Assembly: GCA_963773685.1 (NCBI GenBank)
Contig: CAVZBY010000001.1
Coordinates: 62,001-126,000 of the forward strand
Direction of reading: 5' to 3'
Length of the DNA: 64,000 nucleotides
Source: JALHVH01 sp963773685
GTDB lineage: Bacteria > Acidobacteriota > Aminicenantia > Aminicenantales > Saccharicenantaceae
The notes under the pieces were generated by a model. That model had not been told where the DNA came from. It searched no databases and saw only the letters and a program-made list of their open reading frames with translations. Numbering within the stretch: position 1 is the stretch's first letter; each line of letters starts with the position of its first letter. Positions 26,250 through 34,897 of the stretch are shown in pieces. The position numbers and the translations under genes were made by a program.

Positions 26250-27801
26250 ATGATCATCCGTCGAACGCGCCGGCTCGCCATAGCCCTTTCTCTTCTGAGC
26301 ATCGCCGCTTTTTCCCACGGACAAGCACCCGCGGCAAAACCCGCCGGGATATCCCCTAAGACGGCGGCCGCGGTCCGGGCGTTCACCGCGTCCGACGATG
26401 AAGCAATGGCATATCGCGGGGGCGGCCGTGGGGATCGTCAAGGACGGCCGGATCGCATTCCTCGAAGGCTTCGGCGTTCGCGACGTGGCCCGCAGCCTTC
26501 CGGTGACGCCCAGGACCAGGTTCATTCTCGGATCGACGACCAAAGCGTTCACCACGGCGGCGCTGGGATTGCTGGTTTCGGACAAAAAGCTCGATTGGGA
26601 CAAGTCCGCGGCTTCTTACCTTCCCGAGTTCGGCCTCCAGGACGAATACGCCTCGGCCCATGCGACCGTCCGCGACCTGGCCGCTCATCGAACCGGCCTC
26701 CCCCGGCACGATCTCGTCTGGGTCAATTCGCCGATGGACCTCTCGGAAATGGTCCGAGCCCTGCGCTTCCTCGAGCCGAGCCGGGAGCTCCGGGCCGAGT
26801 TTCAGTACAACAACCTCATGTATATAACCCTGGGCCTCCTCGTTGAAAAGGTCTCCGGGATGCCCTGGGATGCGTTCGTCCGCGACCGCATCTTCAAGCC
26901 TCTCGGGATGACCCGGAGCGGCTGTACGATCCCCGAATACGTGGCGGCGGAGGAATACGCCTTTTCCTACCGGTGGGAGAAGGACGCCTGGGTCGTCCGG
27001 CCCCTTCCCGTTCCGACGGACAAATTGATGTACGGGGCCCGGGCCTCGGGCTCGGTCAACACTACGGCCGAGGATATGTGCGCCTGGGCGATCGACCATC
27101 TTCAGGCCGATCAGGCCGAGCCGAGATCCATCCTTCCGGCCGACGCCCTCCGCCAGACTCACACGCCCCAGGTCCCGACGCCCTGGAATCCGAATAAGAA
27201 TGCCGAGGTTCTGACGCCCTCTTATGGCATGGGCTGGATGATCGACGTTTATCGGAACAATTGGCGCGTCCACCACGGGGGTTCAACCCTCGACTTCAAC
27301 TCCTCCGTGATGCTCTTCCCCGGGGCCCGGACGGGAGTCGTCCTTCTCATCAACGCGAGCTCCCCGGCCAACGCCATCCTCGCCAACGGGCTCTCCGATC
27401 TGGCCTTGGGCCTCTCCCCCATCGACTGGAACAAGCGCACTGTCGAGCAGATGGAAGCCCGGCGGGCCTCCGAACCGGCCGAAAAGCGCGTCGAAGGCAC
27501 CCGCCCCGCCCATGGCCTCGGAGATTACGCGGGCGAGTATGTTCATCCCGCCTACGGACTCATTTCCGTCACCTCGAAGGACGGCGGATTGGAATTGAGC
27601 TACAAGGGATTCGTCTCGCCGCTCGAGCACTGGCATTATGAGACCTTCCGGCTGTCGGCGAGCGACCTGGAGGGCGAAAAGTTGACCTTTCGGACCGACG
27701 CCGACGGCAAGGTGACGGGCGTCTCCGGAGCCCTCGAGCCTGCGGTCAAGGACATCGTTTTCGAGCGCCGTCCGGAGCCCCGCGAACCCGATCTCCCTTG
27801 A
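26250..27801 (+). CDS. Secreted beta-lactamase-fold serine hydrolase, one frameshift
   Basis: This class C beta-lactamase/serine hydrolase family protein of about 516 residues has a signal peptide (MIIRRTRRLAIALSLLSIAAFSHG) and starts at ATG 26250 behind AGGAGG. The catalytic motifs are GSTTKAFT (SxxK), FQYNNLMY (YxN) and VHHGGSTLDF (the KTG equivalent). A C-terminal DUF3471-like beta domain begins near GDYAGEYVHPAYG. The signal-peptide frame ends its protein-like reading near 26394-26400 and continues one base over as KQWHIAGAAVGIVKDG, so one extra base interrupts the gene; the length is 3n+1. ATG 26398 could in principle start a shorter form, but it has no ribosome site and would lack export. 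Substrate is probably a D-Ala peptide or an ester. Confidence 0.82.
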
Positions 27802-27861
27802 GGCCCAAGCGGGACCCATTCGGGAGCGGGCAGGTCCGCAGCCGTTCCGCGCGTTCCGGTT

Positions 27862-27890
27862 TTGCGTTACGGCCCGGATTTCTTTATGAT
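27862..27890 (+). promoter_or_regulatory. Leaderless promoter of the MBOAT gene
   Basis: TTGCGT (27862-27867), 17 bases, TATGAT (27885-27890). The predicted start site near 27897 is about two bases before the GTG start at 27899, and no ribosome site can fit between. Confidence 0.6.
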
Positions 27891-27898
27891 ACGCCCTG

Positions 27899-29395
27899 GT
27901 GTCGATCCTAACCGCTGAGTTCCTGTTCTTTTTCGCGCTCACGGCCGCTCTGCATTGGATCCTCCCCTCCCGGTTCCGCAGCCTTTGGCTCCTCCTGGCC
28001 GGATACTTCTTTTATTACACGAACCAGCCAGCCGGTTTATTATTGCTCGTCCTATCCACTCTCATCGACTTCTTCCTGGCCCAGGGTATCGCCACTCAGC
28101 GCGACCCGAGGGCACGGAAGGGTCTTTTGGTCGCGGGATTGGCGCTGAACCTGGGGATACTGGCCTTTTTCAAGTACGCCAATTTCATCGGCGACCTTTT
28201 CCGCCCCCTTTTCGGCTGGCTGCAGGTTTCCTACCAGCGGCCTCTGCTGCGCCTTGCCGTGCCTTTAGGCCTTTCCTTCTATGTGTTCAAGAAGATCAGC
28301 TACCTTGTCGACGTGTATCGGAGAAAGGTGTCGGCGGAACGAAGCTTCCCCCGGCTGGCCCTCTACGTCTCCTTTTTCCCGGCGCTCCAGGCCGGTCCCA
28401 TCGACCGTGCCGGAGAGCTCATGGCCCAGTTCCCAGCCCAAAGACGCGCGGACCCCGGCCGGCTGGTCGAGGGCTCCCAGCTCATCCTCTTGGGGCTGTT
28501 CAAGAAGCTGGTCATCGCCGACCGACTCGGCATCCTGGTGGACACGGTCTTCCGTCAACCGGGGAGCTTCGCGGGTCCCGTGGTCGCGTTGGCGGCAGTA
28601 TGCTACGCCTGGCAGATCTATTGCGATTTCTCCGCCTATACCGACCTGGCCCGGGGCCTGGGCCGCATCCTCGGCTTCCGGCTGACGGAAAATTTCCGCC
28701 AGCCCTATTTGGCTGAATCCATCGGCGACTTCTGGAGGCGATGGCATATCAGCCTGTCCACGTGGCTGCGCGATTACCTGTTCCTGCCCGTCTCCTACTC
28801 GCTCCTGCGGCGGTTCTCCCGGCGGCCCAAGCTGGCGCCCCGGTCCGACCGTCTCGCCTATGTGGCCGCCATAGTCATCACCATGTTCCTATGCGGCCTA
28901 TGGCACGGCGCCGGCTGGAACTTTATCGTTTGGGGATTACTGCAGGGCGCTTTCCTCGTCCTTTCGTTTATCACGAAGAAGACGCGCCGGAAGGCTGTGA
29001 AGGCCTTTGGGCTGAACCATCGGCCTCTCTTGCTCAAACCGGTGCGTATCGTCGCCTGCTTTTCGATGATCTCCTTCTCCTGGATATTTTTCCGTGCTGC
29101 GGGCATCAAGGAGGCCCTGGCGCTCGTCGGTAATCTTTTTGCCCGCCCTACCCCTCTTTCCAGCATATGGATAGGGGGGCTGTTCGCCGGACTGTCGAAG
29201 TTGGACCTGATCATCGCGGGCATAGCGGTCGCTGGTTTGATAGCGGCCGAGCTGTTCCTTGAGAAAAGGAGCCTCCATGAACTGCTGGCGGCCCAGCCGG
29301 TGTGGAGGCGCTGGCTTATCTATTATGTACTCATCTTCGCCGTCCTCTTGTTCGGCGTCTACAAACAACCGGAGTTCATCTATGGCCGTTTCTGA
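27899..29395 (+). CDS. MBOAT-family O-acyltransferase (AlgI/DltB-like)
   Basis: This 498-residue polytopic membrane protein of the MBOAT family moves acyl groups across the inner membrane for O-acylation of an extracytoplasmic polymer. Family motifs are PLGLSFYVFKKISYLVDVYRRK, SFFPALQAGPIDRAGEL, the WRRWHISLSTWLRDYLFLPV block and GLWHGAGWNFIVWG with the invariant His. It starts at GTG 27899, only a couple of bases after the predicted transcription start, and its last 14 bases overlap the next gene, which encodes an SGNH hydrolase-like partner. The pair matches the DltB/DltD or AlgI/AlgJ arrangement used to acetylate alginate-like or wall polymers. No polymer synthesis genes are adjacent, so the acceptor is unknown. 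Confidence 0.9.
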   Translation: MSILTAEFLFFFALTAALHWILPSRFRSLWLLLAGYFFYYTNQPAGLLLLVLSTLIDFFLAQGIATQRDPRARKGLLVAGLALNLGILAFFKYANFIGDLFRPLFGWLQVSYQRPLLRLAVPLGLSFYVFKKISYLVDVYRRKVSAERSFPRLALYVSFFPALQAGPIDRAGELMAQFPAQRRADPGRLVEGSQLILLGLFKKLVIADRLGILVDTVFRQPGSFAGPVVALAAVCYAWQIYCDFSAYTDLARGLGRILGFRLTENFRQPYLAESIGDFWRRWHISLSTWLRDYLFLPVSYSLLRRFSRRPKLAPRSDRLAYVAAIVITMFLCGLWHGAGWNFIVWGLLQGAFLVLSFITKKTRRKAVKAFGLNHRPLLLKPVRIVACFSMISFSWIFFRAAGIKEALALVGNLFARPTPLSSIWIGGLFAGLSKLDLIIAGIAVAGLIAAELFLEKRSLHELLAAQPVWRRWLIYYVLIFAVLLFGVYKQPEFIYGRF

Positions 29396-30365
29396 TACGA
29401 CCGGCGGACGGAGGGCTCTGAAGGCCCTCCTTTTCGCGCTGATCTTCGGACTGCTCAACTGGGGTCTGGGCCGAGTTTACGTCCACAAGGAAGTGTCGCG
29501 CACGCGGGCCGGCCTGACGGAACGGGAATTCAGCCGATCCCGGGGGCAGATCACGACCCTGGCCGTGGGGGACTCCCACATGGCCACGGGCTTCGACCCG
29601 CGTTCGTTCGACGCCTCCTTCAACTTTGCCCTGCACGGGGAAACCTACATCTACAATTACTACAAGCTGAAGCACATCTTGGAGAACAACCCCCGGATCC
29701 GGACTGTACTCCTGCCCTTCGATCTCCATTCCTTCTCGGCTTGGCGGGCCGACAGAGAGCTCCGCGACTTCTACTGGGTCCGCTATGTCGACTACCTGGA
29801 GCTCGGTCGGATCAGCGGCAGGCCGCTGGAATACCTGAGCAAATATATCCGCGGCCGCTTTTTCCCTTATCTGGGCGAATACGCGGAGCTTCTGGGCGAT
29901 CCCGGCCTCGACTCCGCGACCCGTCGAGGTCCGGGACCGGAATTGGTCCAGGGCTTCGTCCTCAAGACCGGGACGTTCGATAAGAACAGGGAACGACAGA
30001 CCGTACGCAGAGTCAGGCTCCACTTTTCCGGCCATGAAGCCTTCGACGAAACGGCGGCCCGATATTTCCGCAAGATCCTGGAGCTGTGCTCCGCCAGGGG
30101 CAAGAGCTTGGTGCTCATCAAATTTCCCGTTTCGGAGCCCTACTATCGACTGGCGATGAAGCGGGTGGCGTTGTCGGAGATCTATGGCCGGGCGGACGAA
30201 ATGATCAAGCCCTACCGCAATGTCAGGGTCCTCGATTTCCAGAAGTCCTTCTTCGACCGCGACAGCGAGTTGTTCGACGACCCCGACCATCTCAACACGG
30301 CCGGAGCGGAGATCTTGACTCTGGAGATCAAGCGTTTGCTGACTGACCTAACGGCTGGAGACTAG
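29382..30365 (+). CDS. SGNH/DltD-like acyl-transfer partner protein
   Basis: This 327-residue membrane-anchored protein starts MAVSDTTGGRRALKALLFALIFGLLNW, with one N-terminal TM helix and the remainder in the periplasm. SGNH block I is TLAVGDSHMATGFDP (Ser nucleophile), and the C-terminal catalytic pair is FDDPDHLNTAGAE (Asp-x-x-His). Such proteins (DltD, AlgJ, AlgX-like) receive acyl groups delivered by an MBOAT and place them on the polymer. ATG 29382 lies within the last codons of the MBOAT gene, so translation is probably coupled. A longer in-frame reading from 29259 encodes low-complexity sequence inside the MBOAT gene and was rejected. Confidence 0.8.
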   Translation: MAVSDTTGGRRALKALLFALIFGLLNWGLGRVYVHKEVSRTRAGLTEREFSRSRGQITTLAVGDSHMATGFDPRSFDASFNFALHGETYIYNYYKLKHILENNPRIRTVLLPFDLHSFSAWRADRELRDFYWVRYVDYLELGRISGRPLEYLSKYIRGRFFPYLGEYAELLGDPGLDSATRRGPGPELVQGFVLKTGTFDKNRERQTVRRVRLHFSGHEAFDETAARYFRKILELCSARGKSLVLIKFPVSEPYYRLAMKRVALSEIYGRADEMIKPYRNVRVLDFQKSFFDRDSELFDDPDHLNTAGAEILTLEIKRLLTDLTAGD

Positions 30366-30387
30366 TAATATTCCATTGGCGGGGGAA

Positions 30388-30430
30388 GCGCGCCCCGTCC
30401 GATCCGAACGGACGACCTGCGGATTCGGAG
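30388..30430 (-). pseudogene. 3' half of a tRNA-Arg(CCG) gene (possible attachment-site remnant)
   Basis: On the minus strand these 43 bases align without gaps to the 3' half of the tRNA-Arg(TCG) at 30839-30912 (34 of 43 identical). They start at the anticodon loop (CTCCGAA, anticodon CCG) and end with the acceptor strand GGGGCGC region. The T stem is fully paired by compensatory changes (CGTCCG with CGGACG around TTCGGAT). The 5' half is absent and replaced by unrelated sequence. This is the piece that integrases acting at the anticodon loop leave at the far end of an island. Confidence 0.65.
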
Positions 30431-30456
30431 AACCAGGATCGGGATCTATTATCTAT

Positions 30457-30720
30457 TTAGCCTGCGGTCTTGTACCTGCTACGGATCTTCGTGCCGGATA
30501 GCGGGCCGCCTAGCGCGGCGCTGAAGAAGCAGATGTCAAACGCTCCGGCGCTCATGGCGAGAGCACCCCACACCATGGATAAAACGCCTAGCGCGTGGCC
30601 CCTATAAAAGTAGCCTAACGCGATGAATCCTGCGCCGGCGACCAAACGAAAGACACGGCCCGCCGGACTGTTAAGAAATTTCGAGAGACCCGATTGATTG
30701 AATGCTTCGTGCCACCTCAT
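30457..30720 (-). CDS. DUF2892-type small membrane protein
   Basis: This 87-residue protein has two hydrophobic helices (VFRLVAGAGFIALGYFY and LGVLSMVWGALAMSAGAF) and the family-like sequence FLNSPAGRVFRLVAG near the start and AFDICFFSAALG after the second helix. DUF2892 domains occur alone or fused to rhodanese domains (YgaP) in the inner membrane, and their role is unclear. The start at 30720 follows AAAGGAGGG. It lies between a tRNA-Arg(CCG) fragment and tRNA-Arg(TCG), which is the layout of a small island remnant. Confidence 0.7.
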   Translation of the reverse strand: MRWHEAFNQSGLSKFLNSPAGRVFRLVAGAGFIALGYFYRGHALGVLSMVWGALAMSAGAFDICFFSAALGGPLSGTKIRSRYKTAG

Positions 30721-30838
30721 AAGAACCCTCCTTTAAAACCAGAGTATTCCGGCCCGAGACAGGTGTCAAGAGAGCATAGCCCAAGCGCTTGGACGGGAGG
30801 AAGGCTTCATAACCGTCAAGATTCGTGACGTGTTGGAG

Positions 30839-30912
<74 letters not shown>

Positions 30913-31075
30913 GCGGGGACTCGGTCAGGCTAATGTTATACCGGAAACCCCTGGGCCCGGCAAGGCGGACAGGACGGGGCCCCTTTATAGGGATTCGAGC
31001 CCCGGGCGGAGGGTGAAGATCCCGTTCCCTGCGAAGCTGCTGACGCCAAGATATGGAGCCGGAAGAAAGACCGTT

Positions 31076-32065
31076 TCAGAGCAGGGAATCGTCCAGGACT
31101 TTTCGGGGGATCCTCGTCAGCAGATGGTGGCAGAAATGGCATTCGTTCGACGTCGCTTTCGGAAAGACGACGCCGCGCTTCGCCAAACGCTTCCGGATGC
31201 CGGTCAGCCCGTCACGATAGACCGCGCGCACGAACGGGTTCCGGGAGGCGATCTTCAATATCTCCGCGGCCGTATGCTTGTGGATATTGCCGATGGTCAA
31301 TCGATCCGAGTCCGTGGCATAGCCGCAACAGGGCTTGACGTCGCCGTTCGGAAGGACGTAGAAAACTTGGCCCGGGCCCTGACAGTAATCCTCTTTGAAC
31401 CAGCGCTTTCCCCACGGATCAAGAAGAGGTTCGGCTTTGCCGACCGGGGAGAGATCGATCGCCGTAATGGGCACGAACAGAGAATCGCTCTTGATTGCCC
31501 GATGCCCGCCGATGCGAACGAGCTTCGCCCTCAAGGCAATAGCCAGAGCACGGAGGATTGCTTCCGTTTCATTATCCCGGACTCCTCTCACGGAGATCAC
31601 ACGCGCGACGTCGGGCCGATTCCAGAGCTCGAGCGCCGTCTCGATGAAAAGTGCGGGCTTCGCTATGCTCTTGCCGTGAAAAGCGTCTACGCTTACGCCG
31701 AATGAGCCGTCGTAGCCGCGCTCCCGCAATTCCTCCAGCGTGCCCCGCAACTGCGCGGCGGTCTTGAACCACCGCGCGTTTGTCGTAATGAGCCCGAACA
31801 GGAAGCCGAGCGCGACGGCCTGTTCGGTGACGGCGAAGAGGAACGGCCTTTCCAGGAACGGCTCGCCTCCGGTGAATCCGACCCTCTCGACGCTGGCCTT
31901 CCGGCAGGACCGCAGGAATTTCAGCGCCGCCGGAATCGGAAGCCGGGCCTCTCCCCTTTCGACAGCGCAATGGGCACAGTTCAGGTTGCATTCCGTCGTG
32001 GAAGCGAACAGGACCTCGCGCGGCGCGAAGGCTTTCGCGCGGGGATGTCTCGATCTTTCGGGCAC
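31076..32065 (-). CDS. Radical SAM protein with SPASM-like C-terminal cysteines
   Basis: This 329-residue radical SAM enzyme has its cluster motif as TECNLNCAHCAVERG near residue 26, followed by the GGEPF motif (VGFTGGEPFLERPF). The C-terminal part has SPASM-like features: GQVFYVLPNGDVKPCCGYATDSD and ECHFCHHLL. Proteins of this type modify peptides or carry out related radical chemistry, but no precursor peptide is visible nearby. It starts at GTG 32065 behind GGAACG. It lies 31 bases after the TPR lipoprotein gene on the same strand and may be cotranscribed with it. No specific subfamily is assigned. Confidence 0.8.
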   Translation of the reverse strand: MPERSRHPRAKAFAPREVLFASTTECNLNCAHCAVERGEARLPIPAALKFLRSCRKASVERVGFTGGEPFLERPFLFAVTEQAVALGFLFGLITTNARWFKTAAQLRGTLEELRERGYDGSFGVSVDAFHGKSIAKPALFIETALELWNRPDVARVISVRGVRDNETEAILRALAIALRAKLVRIGGHRAIKSDSLFVPITAIDLSPVGKAEPLLDPWGKRWFKEDYCQGPGQVFYVLPNGDVKPCCGYATDSDRLTIGNIHKHTAAEILKIASRNPFVRAVYRDGLTGIRKRLAKRGVVFPKATSNECHFCHHLLTRIPRKVLDDSLL

Positions 32066-32096
32066 GTTATCGTTCCGGGGCCGGGCGGCCGGCCCG

Positions 32097-32861
32097 TTAC
32101 TTGACCGTTCCGCCGACGGCCTTGATGTACTCGGCGACCGTGGCCTTGAGGCCCGGGTCCTTTATCGCGGGGTAAACCTTCTCGAAGATCTCCTTGGCCC
32201 GCGCGTTCTCCCCCCGGTTCATCAGGGCGATGCCCAGGTTGACGCTCGCGTTGACGTCGTTCGGAGCGAGGGTGACCGCGGTCTCCAGGCTTCTGACCGC
32301 CTCTTCGTAGCGCTCCAGCTGATTGAGAATGACCCCCCGGAGGTTGTGGACGCCCGACTCCCGGGGGGACTTCGCGGCCGCCTTGTCGATCGCGTCCAGC
32401 GCTTCCGGGAGCTTTTTCTGCCCGAGGTAGATCCGGGCAAGGCTGAAGGCGGCGAAGGCATTGGAATCGACCGCGTAGGACCTCAGGAAGGCCTCTTCCG
32501 CCCGGGCACTGTCGTTCATCGCCTGGCGGGTCGAGCCCAGCGTATTGAGGGCGTCGACGAGATCGGGCTTGATCGCGAGACATTTCTCGAGAGCATCGGC
32601 CGCCCCGGCATAGTCTTTGGCCTGGAACCGGATGGTCCCGAGAAGGTTCAAGGACTCGTAGTGGGCGGGGTCCAGGGCGAGGGCGGCGTCGATGAACTCG
32701 ACGGCCCGCTCCGGGAGCCCGTACCGGAAGGCGACGACCGCTTTATCATATTGATATTGCGGGTTTTTCTCATTCTCCCGCTCCTGTTGCGCCTGAGTCG
32801 GGCCGCAGGACGCCAAGCCGAGAGCAAGGAGCAGGGCGAGTGCCGTCCGCAGATTCTTCAT
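32097..32861 (-). CDS. TPR-repeat lipoprotein (PilF/PilW-like)
   Basis: This 254-residue outer-membrane-type lipoprotein has a signal peptide (MKNLRTALALLLALG) and the lipobox LASC. About six tetratricopeptide repeats follow (for example AALALDPAHYESLNLLGTI, CLAIKPDLVDALNTLGS, AVTLAPNDVNASVNLGIAL). TPR lipoproteins of this length include PilF/PilW, which assemble type IV pilus secretins, but no pilus genes are adjacent, so this role is only one possibility. It starts at ATG 32861. It is divergent from the DUF4097 gene. Confidence 0.8.
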   Translation of the reverse strand: MKNLRTALALLLALGLASCGPTQAQQERENEKNPQYQYDKAVVAFRYGLPERAVEFIDAALALDPAHYESLNLLGTIRFQAKDYAGAADALEKCLAIKPDLVDALNTLGSTRQAMNDSARAEEAFLRSYAVDSNAFAAFSLARIYLGQKKLPEALDAIDKAAAKSPRESGVHNLRGVILNQLERYEEAVRSLETAVTLAPNDVNASVNLGIALMNRGENARAKEIFEKVYPAIKDPGLKATVAEYIKAVGGTVK

Positions 32862-32991
32862 CCCGGGGCCATTCTACCCCACCCTCAGGGGTCGGGCAAG
32901 GCCCGTCGAGGGAGGGAACCTTCTCGGCGCGTCCTTCGTCAGATAAAATGACGGGTGTGAACCCGCGCGAACGTCCCGAATGGAGGAGCCC

Positions 32992-33990
32992 ATGAACACG
33001 AAAACCCCGATGCTTCGGATAGCGGTCCTCATGACGGCCGCCCTGGCCTTCGCCGCCGTCGCTTACGCAGGCGAAGAAGACGTCATCACCAAGTCTTTCC
33101 AGGTGGCGCCGGGCGGAAGACTGGTTCTCGACACCGACATCGGCGCCGTCGAGGTCCGCGGAGCTGACACCGGCACGGTCGACATCGCAGTTTACCGCGA
33201 GGTCAGGCACGGAGACAGGGACAAGGTCCTCAAGGAGTTCCGGCTGGGGTTCGAACAGCGCGGGAATGACGTCTACGTGACAGGGGATCGCGACCGGCAC
33301 GGCCTGCATGGGCTCTGGGACGAAATTTGGAGAAGACTGAAGGTCCGGTTCGTCATCACACTTCCCCGGTCCTTCGACGTCGACGTTCACACGAGCGGCG
33401 GCGATGTCGACATCGCCGATCTCACGGGAAAGGTCATGGCGGGGACTTCGGGCGGCGATATCTCCTGCGACCGGATCGGAGGGGACGTCGAGGCGAAAAC
33501 CTCCGGCGGGGACGTCGGGATCGGCGTCGTCGGGGGCCGCGTCGATGCCCGGACGAGCGGCGGCGACATCCGGATCGATGAGGCGAAAGGGAACGTCCTC
33601 GCCCGGACCTCGGGCGGCGATATCCGGATCGAGCGGGCCCTCGCCGAGGTCGATGCCCACACTTCGGGCGGGGACATCACGGCCGGGAACGTCGGCGGCG
33701 CCCTGAAGGCGAAGACCTCGGGGGGCTCGGTAACGGCGGCCATCTCCGCCCAGCCGGGGTCGCGATGCGAGCTGTCGACCTCGGGGGGCAGTATCACCGT
33801 CCAGCTCGCGGCGAGCGTGGCCGTGGACATCGACGCCCATTCGAGCGGCGGGCACGTCGAAACCGACATCCCCGTGACCGTCCAGGGCGAGCTCGGCCGG
33901 AGCACGCTGAAGGCCAAGATCAACGGCGGAGGACCCGAGCTCTACCTCCGGACCTCCGGCGGCAGTATTCATATCAAGAAGGGGGAATAA
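32992..33990 (+). CDS. Exported DUF4097-type beta-repeat protein
   Basis: This 332-residue protein has a signal peptide (MLRIAVLMTAALAFAAVAYA) and starts at ATG 32992 behind TGGAGGAG. After an N-terminal domain (VAPGGRLVLDTDIGAVEVRG) it consists of about ten near-regular repeats of roughly 18 residues, each built on (H/R/K)TSGGD(I/V), forming a right-handed beta-helix-like solenoid typical of DUF4097/DUF4098 proteins. The DNA shows a matching 54-base periodicity from about 33390 to 33980. The role of such proteins is not established; they are often linked to envelope stress operons. No partner regulator is adjacent. Confidence 0.8.
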   Translation: MNTKTPMLRIAVLMTAALAFAAVAYAGEEDVITKSFQVAPGGRLVLDTDIGAVEVRGADTGTVDIAVYREVRHGDRDKVLKEFRLGFEQRGNDVYVTGDRDRHGLHGLWDEIWRRLKVRFVITLPRSFDVDVHTSGGDVDIADLTGKVMAGTSGGDISCDRIGGDVEAKTSGGDVGIGVVGGRVDARTSGGDIRIDEAKGNVLARTSGGDIRIERALAEVDAHTSGGDITAGNVGGALKAKTSGGSVTAAISAQPGSRCELSTSGGSITVQLAASVAVDIDAHSSGGHVETDIPVTVQGELGRSTLKAKINGGGPELYLRTSGGSIHIKKGE

Positions 33991-34002
33991 CGGGCGGTAT
34001 CG

Positions 34003-34890
34003 TCACCTTTTGTAAAGGTAGACGACGTGTTCCTTGTCGAGGCCGTCCCAGACCTTGGCTGAGCCGGCCTCCCGGGCCTCCCAGCCCGGGATGACGTAGT
34101 TGTGGGAGACGACGCGCGTTCCCGGCGCCAGCTCTCGTTCGAGCTTCGGCCTGAGCAGCGCGTTCGACTCCGGGAGCAGGTATAGGGTCACCACCGTCGC
34201 CTTCGAGATGTCCGCCTTGGTGGCGTCCCCGCAGATGAACGAGACGAGGTGCCCGACCATCGCCTTCTCCGCGTTCTCCCGGGACTCCCGGATGCGCTCG
34301 GGGTCGATATCGATGCCGATGCCTCTGGCGCCGAACCGCTGGGCGGCGGTGATGACGATCCTCCCGTCCCCGCAGCCGATGTCGTAGACAAAATCCTCGC
34401 CTCCCACTCCGGCCATCTCGAGCATCCTGTCCAGCACCGGGCGCGGCGTCGCCACATAAGGGGCGAGGTCTTCGGCGTCCTCGCGCCCGTGGGAGCCTAG
34501 CCAGATCTCGAGGAGGTCGACCTCGTCGTAGCGGAACGTGTAGGGCCGACCGGGCGACAGCGAGCGGGTCAGGGTCCGGCCCTTCCGTTCGAACCCGATG
34601 ACCATGAGGCCCTTGGCCCTGAAGCGATGAACCGCACCCGGGAGGAGCGTCGCGCGGTTCGCCCGCTCGAACGAGCCGTGGGGAACGATCGTATAGTCCA
34701 CGGGCACGTCTATGGCATTGCGCACCGTGATCTCATCGGGCTCGAGGACCATCTCCCGCTCGGGAGAGGGCACGGCAAGACTCTCGGCAGGGCGTCGGGG
34801 CGTGTCCGTCCGCAGGAGCAGGATGGCCGCGGCCGCTGCGACGACGAAAAGCGCCGCCGCCAGGAGGCGCGCGGCCCGGGTCATCGTCAT
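34003..34890 (-). CDS. Membrane-anchored class I SAM methyltransferase (FAM173/ATPSCKMT-like)
   Basis: This 295-residue protein has one N-terminal TM helix (RLLAAALFVVAAAAAILLL), then about 100 residues of mainly beta structure (ITVRNAIDVPVDYTIVPHG, LPGAVHRFRAKG), and a Rossmann methyltransferase domain starting YVATPRPVLDRMLEMAGV with motif I YDIGCGDGRIVITAAQ. The YVPTP-like entry and the post-I acidic loop (GIGIDIDPERI) resemble the FAM173/DOT1-like lysine methyltransferase group. A start-proximal TM segment in front of a beta domain would place the enzyme outside the cytoplasm if oriented as a signal anchor, which conflicts with SAM availability. It is 7 bases after the O-methyltransferase gene in one operon. 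Confidence 0.75.
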   Translation of the reverse strand: MTMTRAARLLAAALFVVAAAAAILLLRTDTPRRPAESLAVPSPEREMVLEPDEITVRNAIDVPVDYTIVPHGSFERANRATLLPGAVHRFRAKGLMVIGFERKGRTLTRSLSPGRPYTFRYDEVDLLEIWLGSHGREDAEDLAPYVATPRPVLDRMLEMAGVGGEDFVYDIGCGDGRIVITAAQRFGARGIGIDIDPERIRESRENAEKAMVGHLVSFICGDATKADISKATVVTLYLLPESNALLRPKLERELAPGTRVVSHNYVIPGWEAREAGSAKVWDGLDKEHVVYLYKR

Positions 34891-34897
34891 CGGGGCC

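Noticed and set aside
26250..26846. Treating the signal-peptide reading at 26250 and the catalytic reading at 26398 as two separate genes.
   Set aside because: The first has a strong ribosome site and signal peptide but no domain; the second has a catalytic domain but no ribosome site. One frameshifted gene explains both.
33390..33980. A regular 54-base periodicity that could be taken for a tandem DNA repeat or CRISPR-like array.
   Set aside because: The period is the coding repeat of the DUF4097 TSGGD beta-helix; repeat units differ at synonymous and variable sites and there are no spacers.
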